Positions 21,660 to 33,776 of a stretch of 64,000 bases of DNA are shown piece by piece; position 1 is the stretch's first letter, and each line of letters begins with the position of its first letter. The stretch covers positions 868,001-932,000 of the forward strand of contig CM074140.1 in NCBI GenBank assembly GCA_037178625.1, given 5' to 3'. A program made the translations under genes and the position numbers. The notes beneath the pieces are model-generated. The model saw only the letters and a program-made list of their open reading frames with translations. It was not told where the DNA came from and did not search any database. This stretch comes from Skeletonema tropicum. Its lineage: Eukaryota > Bacillariophyta > Thalassiosirophyceae > Thalassiosirales > Thalassiosiraceae.

Positions 21660-24600
21660 TCCAAGCACATTAACGCTGCTAAGACGAATTGTGTAGCAAT
21701 AAGAATAGCTACAGCTTCAGAGGTAATCTGAAAGGTCCATGTGGGCTTGCCGGCAGCACCACATTCTACCACATCATGTCTAACGTCGTAAATATGGGAA
21801 TGAGCCGGATCTAGTGGCCCATACGGTCCGTGGAGACTCAAGACAAACATATTAGCGCTGATCAGACAGAAATATGCAGTAGAAGCGATGCTACAGCTTC
21901 GAACCTAATCTGAGAGGTCCAGTGTGGGCTGGCCGGCAGCACCACTCTGAACCAAATCGTATCTGTCGCCATCAGTATGGGCATGAACCGGATCTAGTGG
22001 CCCATCGCAGTCGGCGGTCATACTAGGCAAGCTCATTTGTACTGCCCAGACGACTAGCATCCGTAGAAGCGATGCTACAGTGTCATAGCTGATCTGAGAG
22101 GTCCAGTGTGGGCTGGCCGGCAGCACCACTCTGAACCAAATCGTATCTATCGCCGTCAGTATGGGCATGAGCCGGATCTATTGACCCATCGCAGTCGGCG
22201 GTCATACTAGACAAGCTCATTTGTACTGTCCAGACGACTAGCGTCCGTATGTGTAGAAGCGATGCTACAGTGTCGTAGCTGATCTGAGAGGTCCAGTGTG
22301 GGCTGCCCGGCAGCACCACTCTGAACCAAATCGTATCTATCGCCGTCAGTATGGGCATGAGCCGGATCTAGTTGCCCCATACAGTCGGCGGTCATACTAG
22401 ACAAGCTCATTTGTACTGTCCAGACGACTAGCGTCCGTAGAAGCGATGCTACAGTGTCATAGCTGATCTGAGAGGTCCAGTGTGGGCTGGCCGGCAGCAC
22501 CACTCTGAACCAAATCGTATCTATCGCCGTCAGTATGGGCATGAGCCGGATCTATTGACCCATCGCAGTCAATGGTGATAATAGATAAGCTCATTTGTAC
22601 TGCCCAGACGACTAGCGTCCGTATGTGTAGAAGCGATGCTACAGTGTCATAGCTGATCTGAGAGGTCCAGTGTGGGCTGGCCGGCAGCACCACTCTGAAC
22701 CAAATCGTATCTATCGCCGTCAATATGGGCATGAGCCGGATCTAGTGGCCCCTTACAGTCGGCGGTCATACTAGACAAGCTCATTTGTACTGCCCAGACG
22801 ACTAGCGTCCGTAGAAGCGATGCTACAGTGTCATAGCTGATCTGAGAGGTCCAGTGTGGGCTGGCCGGCAGCACCACTCTGAACCAAATCGTATCTATCG
22901 CCGTCAGTATGGGCATGAGCCAGATCTAGTGGCCCCTTATAGTCGGCGGTGATACTAGACAAGCTCATTTGTACTGCCCAGACGACTAGCGTCCGTATGT
23001 GTAGAAGCGATGCTACAGTGTCATAGCTGATCTGAGAGGTCCAGTGTGGGCTGGCCGGCAGCACCACTCTGAACCAAATCGTATCTATCGCCGTCAGTAT
23101 GGGCATGAGCCGGATCTATTGACCCATCGCAGTCGGCGGTCATACTAGATAAGCTCATTTGTACTGCCCAGACGACTAGCGTCCGTAGAAGCGATGCTAC
23201 AGTGTCATAGCTGATCTGAGAGGTCCAGTGTGGGCTGGCCGGCAGCACCACTCTGAACCAAATCGTATCTATCGCCGTCAGTATGGGCATGAACCGGATC
23301 TATTGACCCATCGCAGTCGGCGGTCATACTAGGCAAGCTCATTTGTACTGCCCAGACGACTAGTGTCCGTAGAAGCGATGCTACAGTGTCATAGCTGATC
23401 TGAGAGGTCCAGTGTGGGCTGGCCGGCAGCACCACTCTGAACCAAATCGTATCTATTGCCGTCAGTATGGGCATGAGCCATATCTTGTGGCCTCTTATAG
23501 TCGGCGGTGATACTAGATAAGCTCATTTGTACTGCCCAGACGACTAGCGTGCGTATTTGTAGAAACGATGCTACAGTGTCATAGCTGATCTGAGAGGTCC
23601 AGTGTGGGCTGGCCGGCAGCACCACTCTGAACCAAATCGTATCTATCGCCGTCAGTATGGGCATGAGCTGGATCTATTAACCCATCGCAGTCGGCGGTGA
23701 TACTAGACAAGCTCATTTGTACTGCCCAGACGACTAGCGTGCGTATGTGTAGAAGCGATGCTACAGTGTCATAGCTGATCTGAGAGGTCCAGTGTGGGCT
23801 GGCCGGCAGCACCACTCTGAACCAAATCGTATCTATCGCCGTCAGTATGGGCATGAGCCATATCTTGTGGCCCCTTATAGTCGGCGGTGATACTAGATAA
23901 GCTCATTTGTACTGCCCAGACGACTAGCGTGCGTATTTGTAGAAACGATGCTACAGTGTCATAGCTGATCTGAGAGGTCCAGTGTGGGCTGGCCGGCAGC
24001 ACCACTCTGAACCAAATCGTATCTATCGCCGTCAGTATGGGCATGAGCTGGATCTATTGACCCATCGCAGTCGGCGGTGATACTAGACAAGCTCATTTGT
24101 ACTGCCCAGACGACTAGCGTGCGTATGTGTAGAAGCGATGCTACAGTGTCATAGCTGATCTGAGAGGTCCAGTGTGGGCTGGCCGGCAGCACCACTCTGA
24201 ACCAAATCGTATCTATTGCCGTCAGTATGGGCATGAGCCGGATCTAGTTGCCCCTTACAGTCGGCGGTCATACTAGATAAGCTCATTTGTACTGCCCAGA
24301 CGACTAGCGTCCGTATGTGTAGAAGCGATGCTACAGTGTCATAGCTGATCTGAGAGGTCCAGTGTGGGCTGGCCGGCAGCACCACTCTGAACCAAATCGT
24401 ATCTATCGCCGTCAGTATGGGCATGAGCCGGATCTATTGACCCATCGCAGTCGGCGGTCATACTAGACAAGCTCATTTGTACTGCCCAGACGACTAGCGT
24501 CGGTAGAAGCGATGCTACAGTGTCATAGCTGATCTGAAGGGTCCAGTGTGGGCTGGCCGGCAGCACCACTCTGAACCAAATCGTATCTATCGCCGTCAGT

Positions 24601-27600
24601 ATGGGCATGAGCCGGATCTATTGACCCATCGCAGTCGGCGGTCATACTAGACAAGCTCATTTGTACTGCCCAGACGACTAGCGTCCGTAGAAGCGATGCT
24701 ACAGTGTCATAGCTGATCTGAGAGGTCCAGTGTGGGCTGGCCGGCAGCACCACTCTGAACCAAATCGTATCTATCGCCGTCAGTATGGGCATGAGCCGGA
24801 TCTATTGACCCATCGCAGTCGGCGGTCATACTAGACAAGCTCATTTGTACTGCCAAGACGACTAGCGTCCGTAGAAGCGATGCTACAGTGTCGTAGCTGA
24901 TCTGAGAGGTCCAGTGTGGGCTGGCCGGCAGCACCACTCTGAACCAAATCGTATCTATCGCCGTCAGTATGGGCATGAGCCGGATCTATTGACCCATCGC
25001 AGTCGGCGGTCATACTAGACAAGCTCATTTGTACTGCCCAGACGACTAGCGTCCGTAGAAGCGATGCTACAGTGTCATAGCTGATCTGAGAGGTCCAGTG
25101 TGGGCTGGCCGGCAGCACCACTCTGAACCAAATCGTATCTATCGCCGTCAGTATGGGCATGAACCGGATCTATTGACCCATCGCAGTCGGCGGTCATACT
25201 AGGCAAGCTCATTTGTACTGCCCAGACGACTAGCGTCCGTAGAAGCGATGCTACAGTGTCATAGCTGATCTGAGAGGTCCAGTGTGGGCTGGCCGGCAGC
25301 ACCACTCTGAACCAAATCGTATCTATTGCCGTCAGTATGGGCATGAGCCATATCTTGTGGCCCCTTATAGTCGGCGGTGATACTAGATAAGCTCATTTGT
25401 ACTGCCCAGACGACTAGCGTGCGTATTTGTAGAAACGATGCTACAGTGTCATAGCTGATCTGAGAGGTCCAGTGTGGGCTGGCCGGCAGCACCACTCTGA
25501 ACCAAATCGTATCTATCGCCGTCAGTATGGGCATGAGCTGGATCTATTGACCCATCGCAGTCGGCGGTGATACTAGACAAGCTCATTTGTACTGCCCAGA
25601 CGACTAGCGTGCGTATTTGTAGAAGCGATGCTACAGTGTCATAGCTGATCTGAGAGGTCCAGTGTGGGCTGGCCGGCAGCACCACTCTGAACCAAATCGT
25701 ATCTATTGCCGTCAGTATGGGCATGAGCCGGATCTAGTTGCCCCTTACAGTCGGCGGTCATACTAGATAAGCTCATTTGTACTGCCCAGACGACTAGCGT
25801 CCGTATGTGTAGAAGCGATGCTACAGTGTCGTAGCTGATCTGAGAGGTCCAGTGTGGGCTGGCCGGCAGCACCACTCTGAACCAAATCGTATCTATCGCC
25901 GTCAGTATGGGCATGAGCCGGATCTATTGACCCATCGCAGTCGGCGGTCATACTAGACAAGCTCATTTGTACTGCCCAGACGACTAGCGTCGGTAGAAGC
26001 GATGCTACAGTGTCATAGCTGATCTGAAGGGTCCAGTGTGGGCTGGCCGGCAGCACCACTCTGAACCAAATCGTATCTATCGCCGTCAGTATGGGCATGA
26101 GCCGGATCTATTGACCCATCGCAGTCGGCGGTCATACTAGACAAGCTCATTTGTACTGCCCAGACGACTAGCGTCCGTAGAAGCGATGCTACAGTGTCGT
26201 AGCTGATCTGAGAGGTCCAGTGTGGGCTGGCCGGCAGCACCACTCTGAACCAAATCGTATCTATCGACGTCAGTATGGGCATGAGCCGGATCTATTGACC
26301 CATCGCAGTCGGCGGTCATACTAGACAAGCTCATTTGTACTGCCCAGACGACTAGCGTGCGTATGTGTAGAAGCGATGCTACAGTGTCATAGCTGATCTG
26401 AGAGGTCCAGTGTGGGCTGGCCGGCAGCACCACTCTGAACCAAATCGTATCTATCGCCGTCAGTATGGGCATGAGCCGGATCTATTGACCCATCGCAGTC
26501 GGCGGTCATACTAGACAAGCTCATTTGTACTGCCCAGACGACTAGCGTCCGTAGAAGCGATGCTACAGTGTCATAGCTGATCTGAGAGGTCCAGTGTGGG
26601 CTGGCCGGCAGCACCACTCTGAACGAAATCGTATCTATTGCCGTCAGTATGGGCATGAGCCATATCTTGTGGCCCCTTAAAGTCGGCGGTGATACTAGAT
26701 AAGCTCATTTGTACTGCCCAGACGACTAGCGTCCGTAGAAGCGATGCTACAGTGTCATAGCTGATCTGAGAGGTCCAGTGTGGGCTGGCCGGCAGCACCA
26801 CTCTGAACCAAATCGTATCTATCGCCGTCAGTATGGGCATGAGCCGGATCTGTTGACCCATCGCAGTCAATGGTGATACTAGACAAGCTCATTTGTACTG
26901 CCCAGACGACTAGCGTGCGTATGTGTAGAAGCGATGCTACAGTATCATAGCTGATCTGAGAGGTCCAGTGTGGGCTGGCCGGCAGCACCACTCTGAACCA
27001 AATCGTATCTATTGCCGTCAGTATGGGCATGAGCCGGATCTAGTTGCCCCTTACAGTCGGCGGTCATACTAGACAAGCTCATTTGTACTGCCCAGACGAC
27101 TAGCGTGCGTATGTGTAGAAGCGATGCTACAGTGTCATAGCTGATCTGAGAGGTCCAGTGTGGGCTGGCCGGCAGCACCACTCTGAACCAAATCGTATCT
27201 ATTGCCGTCAGTATGGGCATGAGCCGGATCTAGTTGCCCCTTACAGTCGGCGGTCATACTAGACAAGCTCATTTGTACTGCCCAGACGACTAGCGTGCGT
27301 ATGTGTAGAAGCGATGCTACAGTGTCATAGCTGATCTGAGAGGTCCAGTGTGGGCTGGCCGGCAGCACCACTCTGAACCAAATCGTATCTATCGCCGTCA
27401 GTATGGGCATGAGCCGGATCTATTGACCCATCGCAGTCGGCGGTCATACTAGACAAGCTCATTTGTACTGCCAAGACGACTAGCGTCCGTAGAAGCGATG
27501 CTACAGTGTCGTAGCTGATCTGAGAGGTCCAGTGTGGGCTGGCCGGCAGCACCACTCTGAACCAAATCGTATCTATCGACGTCAGTATGGGCATGAGCCG

Positions 27601-29885
27601 GATCTATTGACCCATCGCAGTCGGCGGTCATACTAGACAAGCTCATTTGTACTGCCCAGACGACTAGCGTCCGTAGAAGCGATGCTACAGTGTCATAGCT
27701 GATCTGAGAGGTCCAGTGTGGGCTGGCCGGCAGCACCACTCTGAACCAAATCGTATCTATCGCCGTCAGTATGGGCATGAGCCGGATCTATTGACCCATC
27801 GCAGTCGGCGGTCATACTAGACAAGCTCATTTGTACTGCCCAGACGACTAGCGTCCGTAGAAGCGATGCTACAGTGTCATAGCTGATCTGAGAGGTCCAG
27901 TGTGGGCTGGCCGGCAGCACCACTCTGAACGAAATCGTATCTATTGCCGTCAGTATGGGCATGAGCCATATCTTGTGGCCCCTTAAAGTCGGCGGTGATA
28001 CTAGATAAGCTCATTTGTACTGCCCAGACGACTAGCGTCCGTAGAAGCGATGCTACAGTGTCATAGCTGATCTGAGAGGTCCAGTGTGGGCTGGCCGGCA
28101 GCACCACTCTGAACCAAATCGTATCTATCGCCGTCAGTATGGGCATGAGCCGGATCTATTGACCCATCGCAGTCAATGGTGATACTAGACAAGCTCATTT
28201 GTACTGCCCAGACGACTAGCGTGCGTATGTGTAGAAGCGATGCTACAGTATCATAGCTGATCTGAGAGGTCCAGTGTGGGCTGGCCGGCAGCACCACTCT
28301 GAACCAAATCGTATCTATTGCCGTCAGTATGGGCATGAGCCGGATCTAGTTGCCCCTTACAGTCGGCGGTCATACTAGACAAGCTCATTTGTACTGCCCA
28401 GACGACTAGCGTGCGTATGTGTAGAAGCGATGCTACAGTGTCATAGCTGATCTGAGAGGTCCAGTGTGGGCTGGCCGGCAGCACCACTCTGAACCAAATC
28501 GTATCTATCGCCGTCAGTATGGGCATGAGCCGGATCTAGTTGCCCCTTACAGTCGGCGGTCATACTAGACAAGCTCATTTGTACTGCCCAGACGACTAGC
28601 GTGCGTATGTGTAGAAGCGATGCTACAGTGTCATAGCTGATCTGAGAGGTCCAGTGTGGGCTGGCCGGCAGCACCACTCTGAACCAAATCGTATCTATCG
28701 CCGTCAGTATGGGCATGAGCCGGATCTATTGACCCATCGCAGTCGGCGGTCATACTAGACAAGCTCATTTGTACTGCCAAGACGACTAGCGTCCGTAGAA
28801 GCGATGCTACAGTGTCGTAGCTGATCTGAGAGGTCCAGTGTGGGCTGGCCGGCAGCACCACTCTGAACCAAATCGTATCTATCGCCGTCAGTATGGGCAT
28901 GAGCCGGATCTATTGACCCATCGCAGTCGGCGGTCATACTAGATAAGCTCATTTGTACTGCCCAGACGACTAGCGTGCGTATGTGTAGAAGCGATGCTAC
29001 AGTGTCATAGCTGATCTGAGAGGTCCAGTGTGGGCTGGCCGGCAGCACCACTCTGAACCAAATCGTATCTATCGCCGTCAGTATGGGCATGAACCGGATC
29101 TATTGACCCATCGCAGTCGGCGGTGATACTAGGCAAGCTCATTTGTACTGCCCAGACGACTAGCGTCCGTAGAAGCGATGCTACAGTGTCATAGCTGATC
29201 TGAGAGGTCCAGTGTGGGCTGGCCGGCAGCACCACTCTGAACCAAATCGTATCTATTGCCGTCAGTATGGGCATGAGCCATATCTTGTGGCCCCTTATAG
29301 TCGGCGGTGATACTAGATAAGCTCATTTGTACTGCCCAGACGACTAGCGTGCGTATTTGTAGAAACGATGCTACAGTGTCATAGCTGATCTGAGAGGTCG
29401 TGGTGAACCAAATCGTATCTATCGCCGTCAGTATGGGCATGAGCCGGATCTGTTGACCCATCGCAGTCGGCGGTCATACTAGACAAGCTCATTTGTACTG
29501 CCCAGACGACTAGCGTCCGTAGTAGCGATGCTACAGTGTCATAGCTGATCTGAGAGGTCCAGTGTGGGCTGGCCGGCAGCACCACTCTGAACCAAATCGT
29601 ATCTATCGCCGTCAGTATGGGCATGAGCCGGATCTATTGACCCATCGCAGTCGGTGGGGAAACTAGATAAGCTCATTTGTACTGCCCAGACGACTAGCGT
29701 GCGTATTTGTAGAAGCGATGCTACAGTGTCATAGCTGATCTGAGAGGTCCAGTGTGGGCTGGCCGGCAGCACCACTCTGAACCAAATCGTATCTATCGCC
29801 GTCAGTATGGGCATGAGCCGGATCTATTGACCCAGCGTTCGCAGAAGTGATGCTACTGTGTCGTAGCTGATTTGAGAGGCCAATG
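21660..29885. repeat. Satellite array, ~43 monomers of 184/190 bp
   Basis: Head-to-tail monomers recur every 184 or 190 bp. The two sizes differ by a 6-bp insertion (gtccgta-gaagcg against gtccgtatgtgtagaagcg). Core monomers are nearly identical, while the outermost units (21660-21900 and after 29830) are degenerate. One unit near 29398 has lost about 30 bp. Variant bases recur at fixed distances: gaacgaaatc at 26621 and 27927, and cagtatcatag around 26941 and 28247, are both 1306 bp apart (7 monomers). cgactagcgtcggtag at 24491 and 25981, and gatctgaagg at 24531 and 26021, are both 1490 bp apart (8 monomers). Every monomer has a minus-strand open frame beginning MPILTAIDTIWF, but neither period is a multiple of three, so the frames shift and stop in each unit. 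I regard the array as non-coding. Confidence 0.95.
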
Positions 29886-30771
29886 GAAGTTTCACAGCAG
29901 CAGTGATGTGCAATACTTGTGTTAAAGCAAGAGGAAGCAAATCTGCAGAAAGAGTCGTTAGTCGTTAGTCGGAACAGATTGTAGAACATTATTGTAAAGA
30001 GCTGTTACTGTTATGAATAATTACAAGCATTAAAGAAAAGAAGAGCAGAATATAGTAAGTGATACACGAATGAGAAAGAGCGTCATATAGGATGGATCAA
30101 GCGTGTATGCGATCGAGGGGTCACAGTGGAGGTGGAGGAGAAAATGTACGTGCAGTACAAGAAGTGGAACAGAGAGAATACTGACGAGACTGAGATGTCG
30201 AGAAGAAGAAAGAAAGTTTTTCATGGAGCTGAGCTGATTTTTACCCAGGTGTCCACAATAAGAGACTTTGTACTACAGTCCCATTCACGAACTAAAAATT
30301 AAATCTGAGCTGACAAATACAGAGCTGAAAAGAATCAGAGCTTGATTTTACTATCCAAGCTTCTTCAGAAGGCTAGAGTTATACCCGTCCTCGGAGCGGC
30401 TCTAGTCCCGTATATTCGTGACTCACCTTTGGAAACGACGATTAGCGTGCTTATCTAAAATGGGTGTTTATGTTGTTATTTATCCATATCATACTATTAT
30501 TTTTTGGGAGAAGGATGCCAAAGTTCCAGGAACTATCAGTCTGTCCATCACCATAGTTCCTGGAACAGTTCCGGGAGTAGATAGCAGAAAATATTAGTAA
30601 TACGACTACATACTTATAAATATCTACCTACCAACAGCGTTGGCGGATGCCTTTCCTCCCCTGTCCGGAGGACTGGGCTGCAAAACTTACAATACTTTGT
30701 TGCAACCCTCCTGCAGTACGCCCTCTAGTACCACAGCTGAACCATCTCCTACAGTACCAGCTGCTGCTGCG
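29886..30771. other. Non-coding flank of the satellite
   Basis: I see no credible gene. It contains one perfect inverted repeat, listed separately. Confidence 0.4.
30523..30566. repeat. Perfect 14-bp inverted repeat
   Basis: gttccaggaactat (30523-30536) and its exact complement (30553-30566) flank a 16-nt loop. gttcc recurs just after. No flanking duplication is evident. Confidence 0.6.
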
Positions 30772-32141
30772 TCAGCAGGATTCTTCCTCTTGGATTTGAG
30801 ACTCCACTGTCGCAGTCGCGGGAGAGGGGTCAACTCCGCTCCTTTCAAGCAACTTCAATTCCTCCACTTCCATTGATGGTACGGTTGACATTCTATTGCG
30901 GACCTTAGCCTTAGTTGTATTCTTGATTAGATTTTTGTATATTTTGATACGCTTTGCCAAGCCAAGGACTCTACTTCCCGGCAATTTAGTGACTTCTTCT
31001 TGTGTTCTTTCTTCGAAGTCAAACACCTTATGATAGATTGCATCTTCAATCCTCACAGCAGCATTTAAAGCCAGAACTTTCTGTGACCTACTAGCTTTTT
31101 TGTATGTGGCGACGATATCAACATCAGCCGAGTCGCAACAAAAATCAACTTTTAGGCAATACGCAATACATCTTCGCAAGTAATGCTGCAGGGATTACAG
31201 TATTTTCTTCGAAGCTTCTTTCCTGGCTCAACAAAACCCGAATCACACCAGTATCAAGAAAGGCTTGACCTTGTCACTTGCTGACTCAGCAAAGTTTGTT
31301 CACTGTATTGGAATATCTCTTGGAGAGTCGACGTAGTGACATTAGAATAATTTGTTGTTGTTGACCTAGTGACATTAGAATTTGTAGGCACCATGATTGG
31401 ACGTGCCGTATTTGTTGAGGAAGATGGATTAACATTTACCACTGCAGGTGATTGTTCCGCAAGTGCTGCCGTTGTCCACCCGATACTGGAGCCCACCCCT
31501 TCTATGACGGCGATCACGGTATGACATCAGGGTGACCAAACACTTCGTCTCCCGGGTGCTTGGCCTGAAAACGATTAGCCGCATCCGTGTAGCATTTTCT
31601 CAATTCATTCCATTATTCGGGAACCTCTCTGTCTCTCAGTCCATTGAAGTGGGAGTGTTGGGGCACGATGTTGCGCCGGAGATAGTCTAAATGTTTTCCG
31701 ATGTACTGTACCATAACTTTGAGTCAGCCCCAAGGCACTTGTTATTTTCTCGGCCTTCCAAGTCTACGTTGAAATATTTGGGTACTGGAGTATGCCCCCC
31801 AGCGGCAAAAGTTACGTATAATTTGCCAAGTTATCTCCCTCGAATTCTTCATCAGTCAAATCAACCGGCAGCCTAGCCTTTCGGAAGGCTGCGACAAAGC
31901 GTGCGGCGGAGTTATTTTGCTGTACAGTATTTGCCGACTGTCCAAAAACTTCTGGGACTTGCCTTCGTTGGTTTTGCTGGCCATTATTATTTGAAGATGC
32001 TGATGATGCAAAAGGTGTAGCAGCGGCATAGTCGGCATATGATAATATGGGGAAGGAGTAATTGCGCACGATTTCTGGTAGCATATCAAGCAAGTGGCCA
32101 ACCTTCATGTTGCGGCGGCAGTGTCGCAGAATCATAAACAC
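30772..32141 (-). pseudogene. Decayed coding remnant (three open frames)
   Basis: Three minus-strand open frames lie in order: 32141-31812 (109 codons, with RRQVPEVFGQSANTVQQNN), 31517-31254 (87 codons, Asn/Thr/Ser-rich) and 31179-30772 (135 codons, with a Lys-rich segment LAKRIKIYKNLIKNTTKAK). Their composition is protein-like but no domain is recognisable. Stops and frame changes separate them, and I could not join them by convincing introns. They may be remains of one gene or of a transposable element, between a satellite and a foldback repeat. Confidence 0.3.
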
Positions 32142-32373
32142 ATTTATGTCAAGGTAGTGGCCGGCTGTGGTGTTGAAAATTCTGCTAAAAACATAGCGGT
32201 AGCTTTCATGTCATGGAGAGGATATTAAGTACCTAGCAGCTGCTCATCGTCATCGTCTTCTTTCCCTTTCCTCTCTCTCTCCTTTCCCCCTCCCCCCTCC
32301 TTCCGAGTTCCGGGAACTATCGCGCTGCGCGCGAATTCTGGCATTTTTTGGAGGCAGCTGGGCCAGCGTCCAG

Positions 32374-32768
32374 CCACGGACAGGATGGGTGTCGCAACCT
32401 GGCTCCCGCCAAAATATGCGAGGGGCGGACAGAATTGATGACACCCGTCGGCAGCCCCGTAGGTGCCGCCAGGCCCGCCCCTTGACACCCGTCTGCGTCT
32501 AGAGATAGAGAGCACTAAATAAAATAAATCGAATAAATCGCAATCATTCGACGATGACACCAATAACATCGCCGTAATCGCTTCTAGAATGTATCCATGG
32601 ACGTAAGTTGGGTGAAATGGAATGATTGGTGTCATCGTCGAATGATTGCGATTTATTCGATTTATTAGTGCTCTCTATCTAGACGCAGACGGGTGTCAAG
32701 TCATCAATTCTGTCCGCCCCTCGCATATTTTGGCGGGAGCCGGGTTGCGACACCCATCCTGTCCGTGG
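32374..32768. mobile_element. Foldback/MITE-like inverted repeat
   Basis: Left arm 32374-32564 and right arm 32625-32768 are inverted copies around a 60-nt loop. The left arm is longer by a 47-bp segment near 32445-32490, between gatgacaccc and cttgacacccg. Pairing is almost perfect otherwise. No protein is encoded and no target duplication was identified. Confidence 0.75.
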
Positions 32769-33776
32769 TCCAGCGTTAGGCACGACGGTTCACCGCGACG
32801 GTTAGCGTCTTTTGAAAAATCCCAAAAAATCCCAAATTGTGACAAAAACAATGACGAATGCGCTGATAGCGTGTCTTTTAATGTGTCATTGCATTTTTCT
32901 GTTACAAAAGTTTTTAAATAACAAGCGCGTGCGCGCGAGAGACGCTAAACGTCGAATAAATTATATATGTACGCATAGATGAACCGTCGTGTACGAGTTT
33001 AAGTTGAATTATTGCGTGTAAAATTGCGCAACGTAGAACATGTACCGGCCTCTACGGTAGGAATTAAATCACTTTTTCGCAATAATTCAACCCTCAGCCA
33101 TGGCGATTGCGACCTACTACACTACAGCATGCTACTAAATCAACACTACCGATGTTTTGATGCTACCCCCGCCACCATCCTTCACTTCACTCACTTGGTG
33201 ATGATTCCGCCGCTTGGTTTGGTCAGATTCGGTTAATATCCACTATTTTATGGTGGTCGATGCTAGGCCATTTTTTTTGTAAAATTTTGAGTGCACATGT
33301 AGAAGGTAGTAAAGTTTAATAATAATGGATTATTTTGATCATATACATCCTAAGAAGCGCCCCAATACTTGTCTATATACTTGTAATATCCAAAGGGACT
33401 GTGATGTTTGTTGGGATGTGTCTTGTTTGACCCAATTATTCAATATAACCCACATCGAAGGATGTCAAAATTACCGCCGAATTCTTATCCGTCCACATCA
33501 TATCAATGAAGACAGTCCTTCTACACTAATGTACGTCGAAGCCGCACCAGCAATAACCATTGGAAAATGTCTTCGTGCGATCGAAGCGACACGATGTTGG
33601 TGTTTGTGGTTTATTGTTGCGTCGTGAGTGAGCAAATTATGTCATGGAATCGACAATCGACATCCCACGGGAGCACTACAGTCTGTGTAACATTTCGTCG
33701 ATAGTATCATTCATTGGAAGGTTGTTATATTGCTACTAACATGCTATATCATCGGGTGGTAAAACCTTTCATATAT
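32769..33776. other. Non-coding region upstream of the 2.3-kb repeat
   Basis: AT-rich sequence. A 100-codon open frame at 33325-33627 looks fortuitous. At 32993-33016 the string acgagtttaagttga...attattgcg is the inverted partner of 34607-34633, which might mark element ends. Confidence 0.35.

Noticed and set aside
21660..29885. CRISPR-like array
   Set aside because: The whole unit is repeated with no unique spacers, and unit length and host are wrong.
21905..29989. Dozens of minus-strand frames beginning MPILTAIDTIWF (about 81-111 codons)
   Set aside because: They come from each satellite monomer. The 184/190-bp period is not a multiple of three, so every frame runs into a stop in the next unit, and similarity is equal at all codon positions.
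33325..33627. 100-codon plus-strand frame
   Set aside because: No domain, Cys-rich by chance composition, isolated in AT-rich repeat territory, and no splice context.
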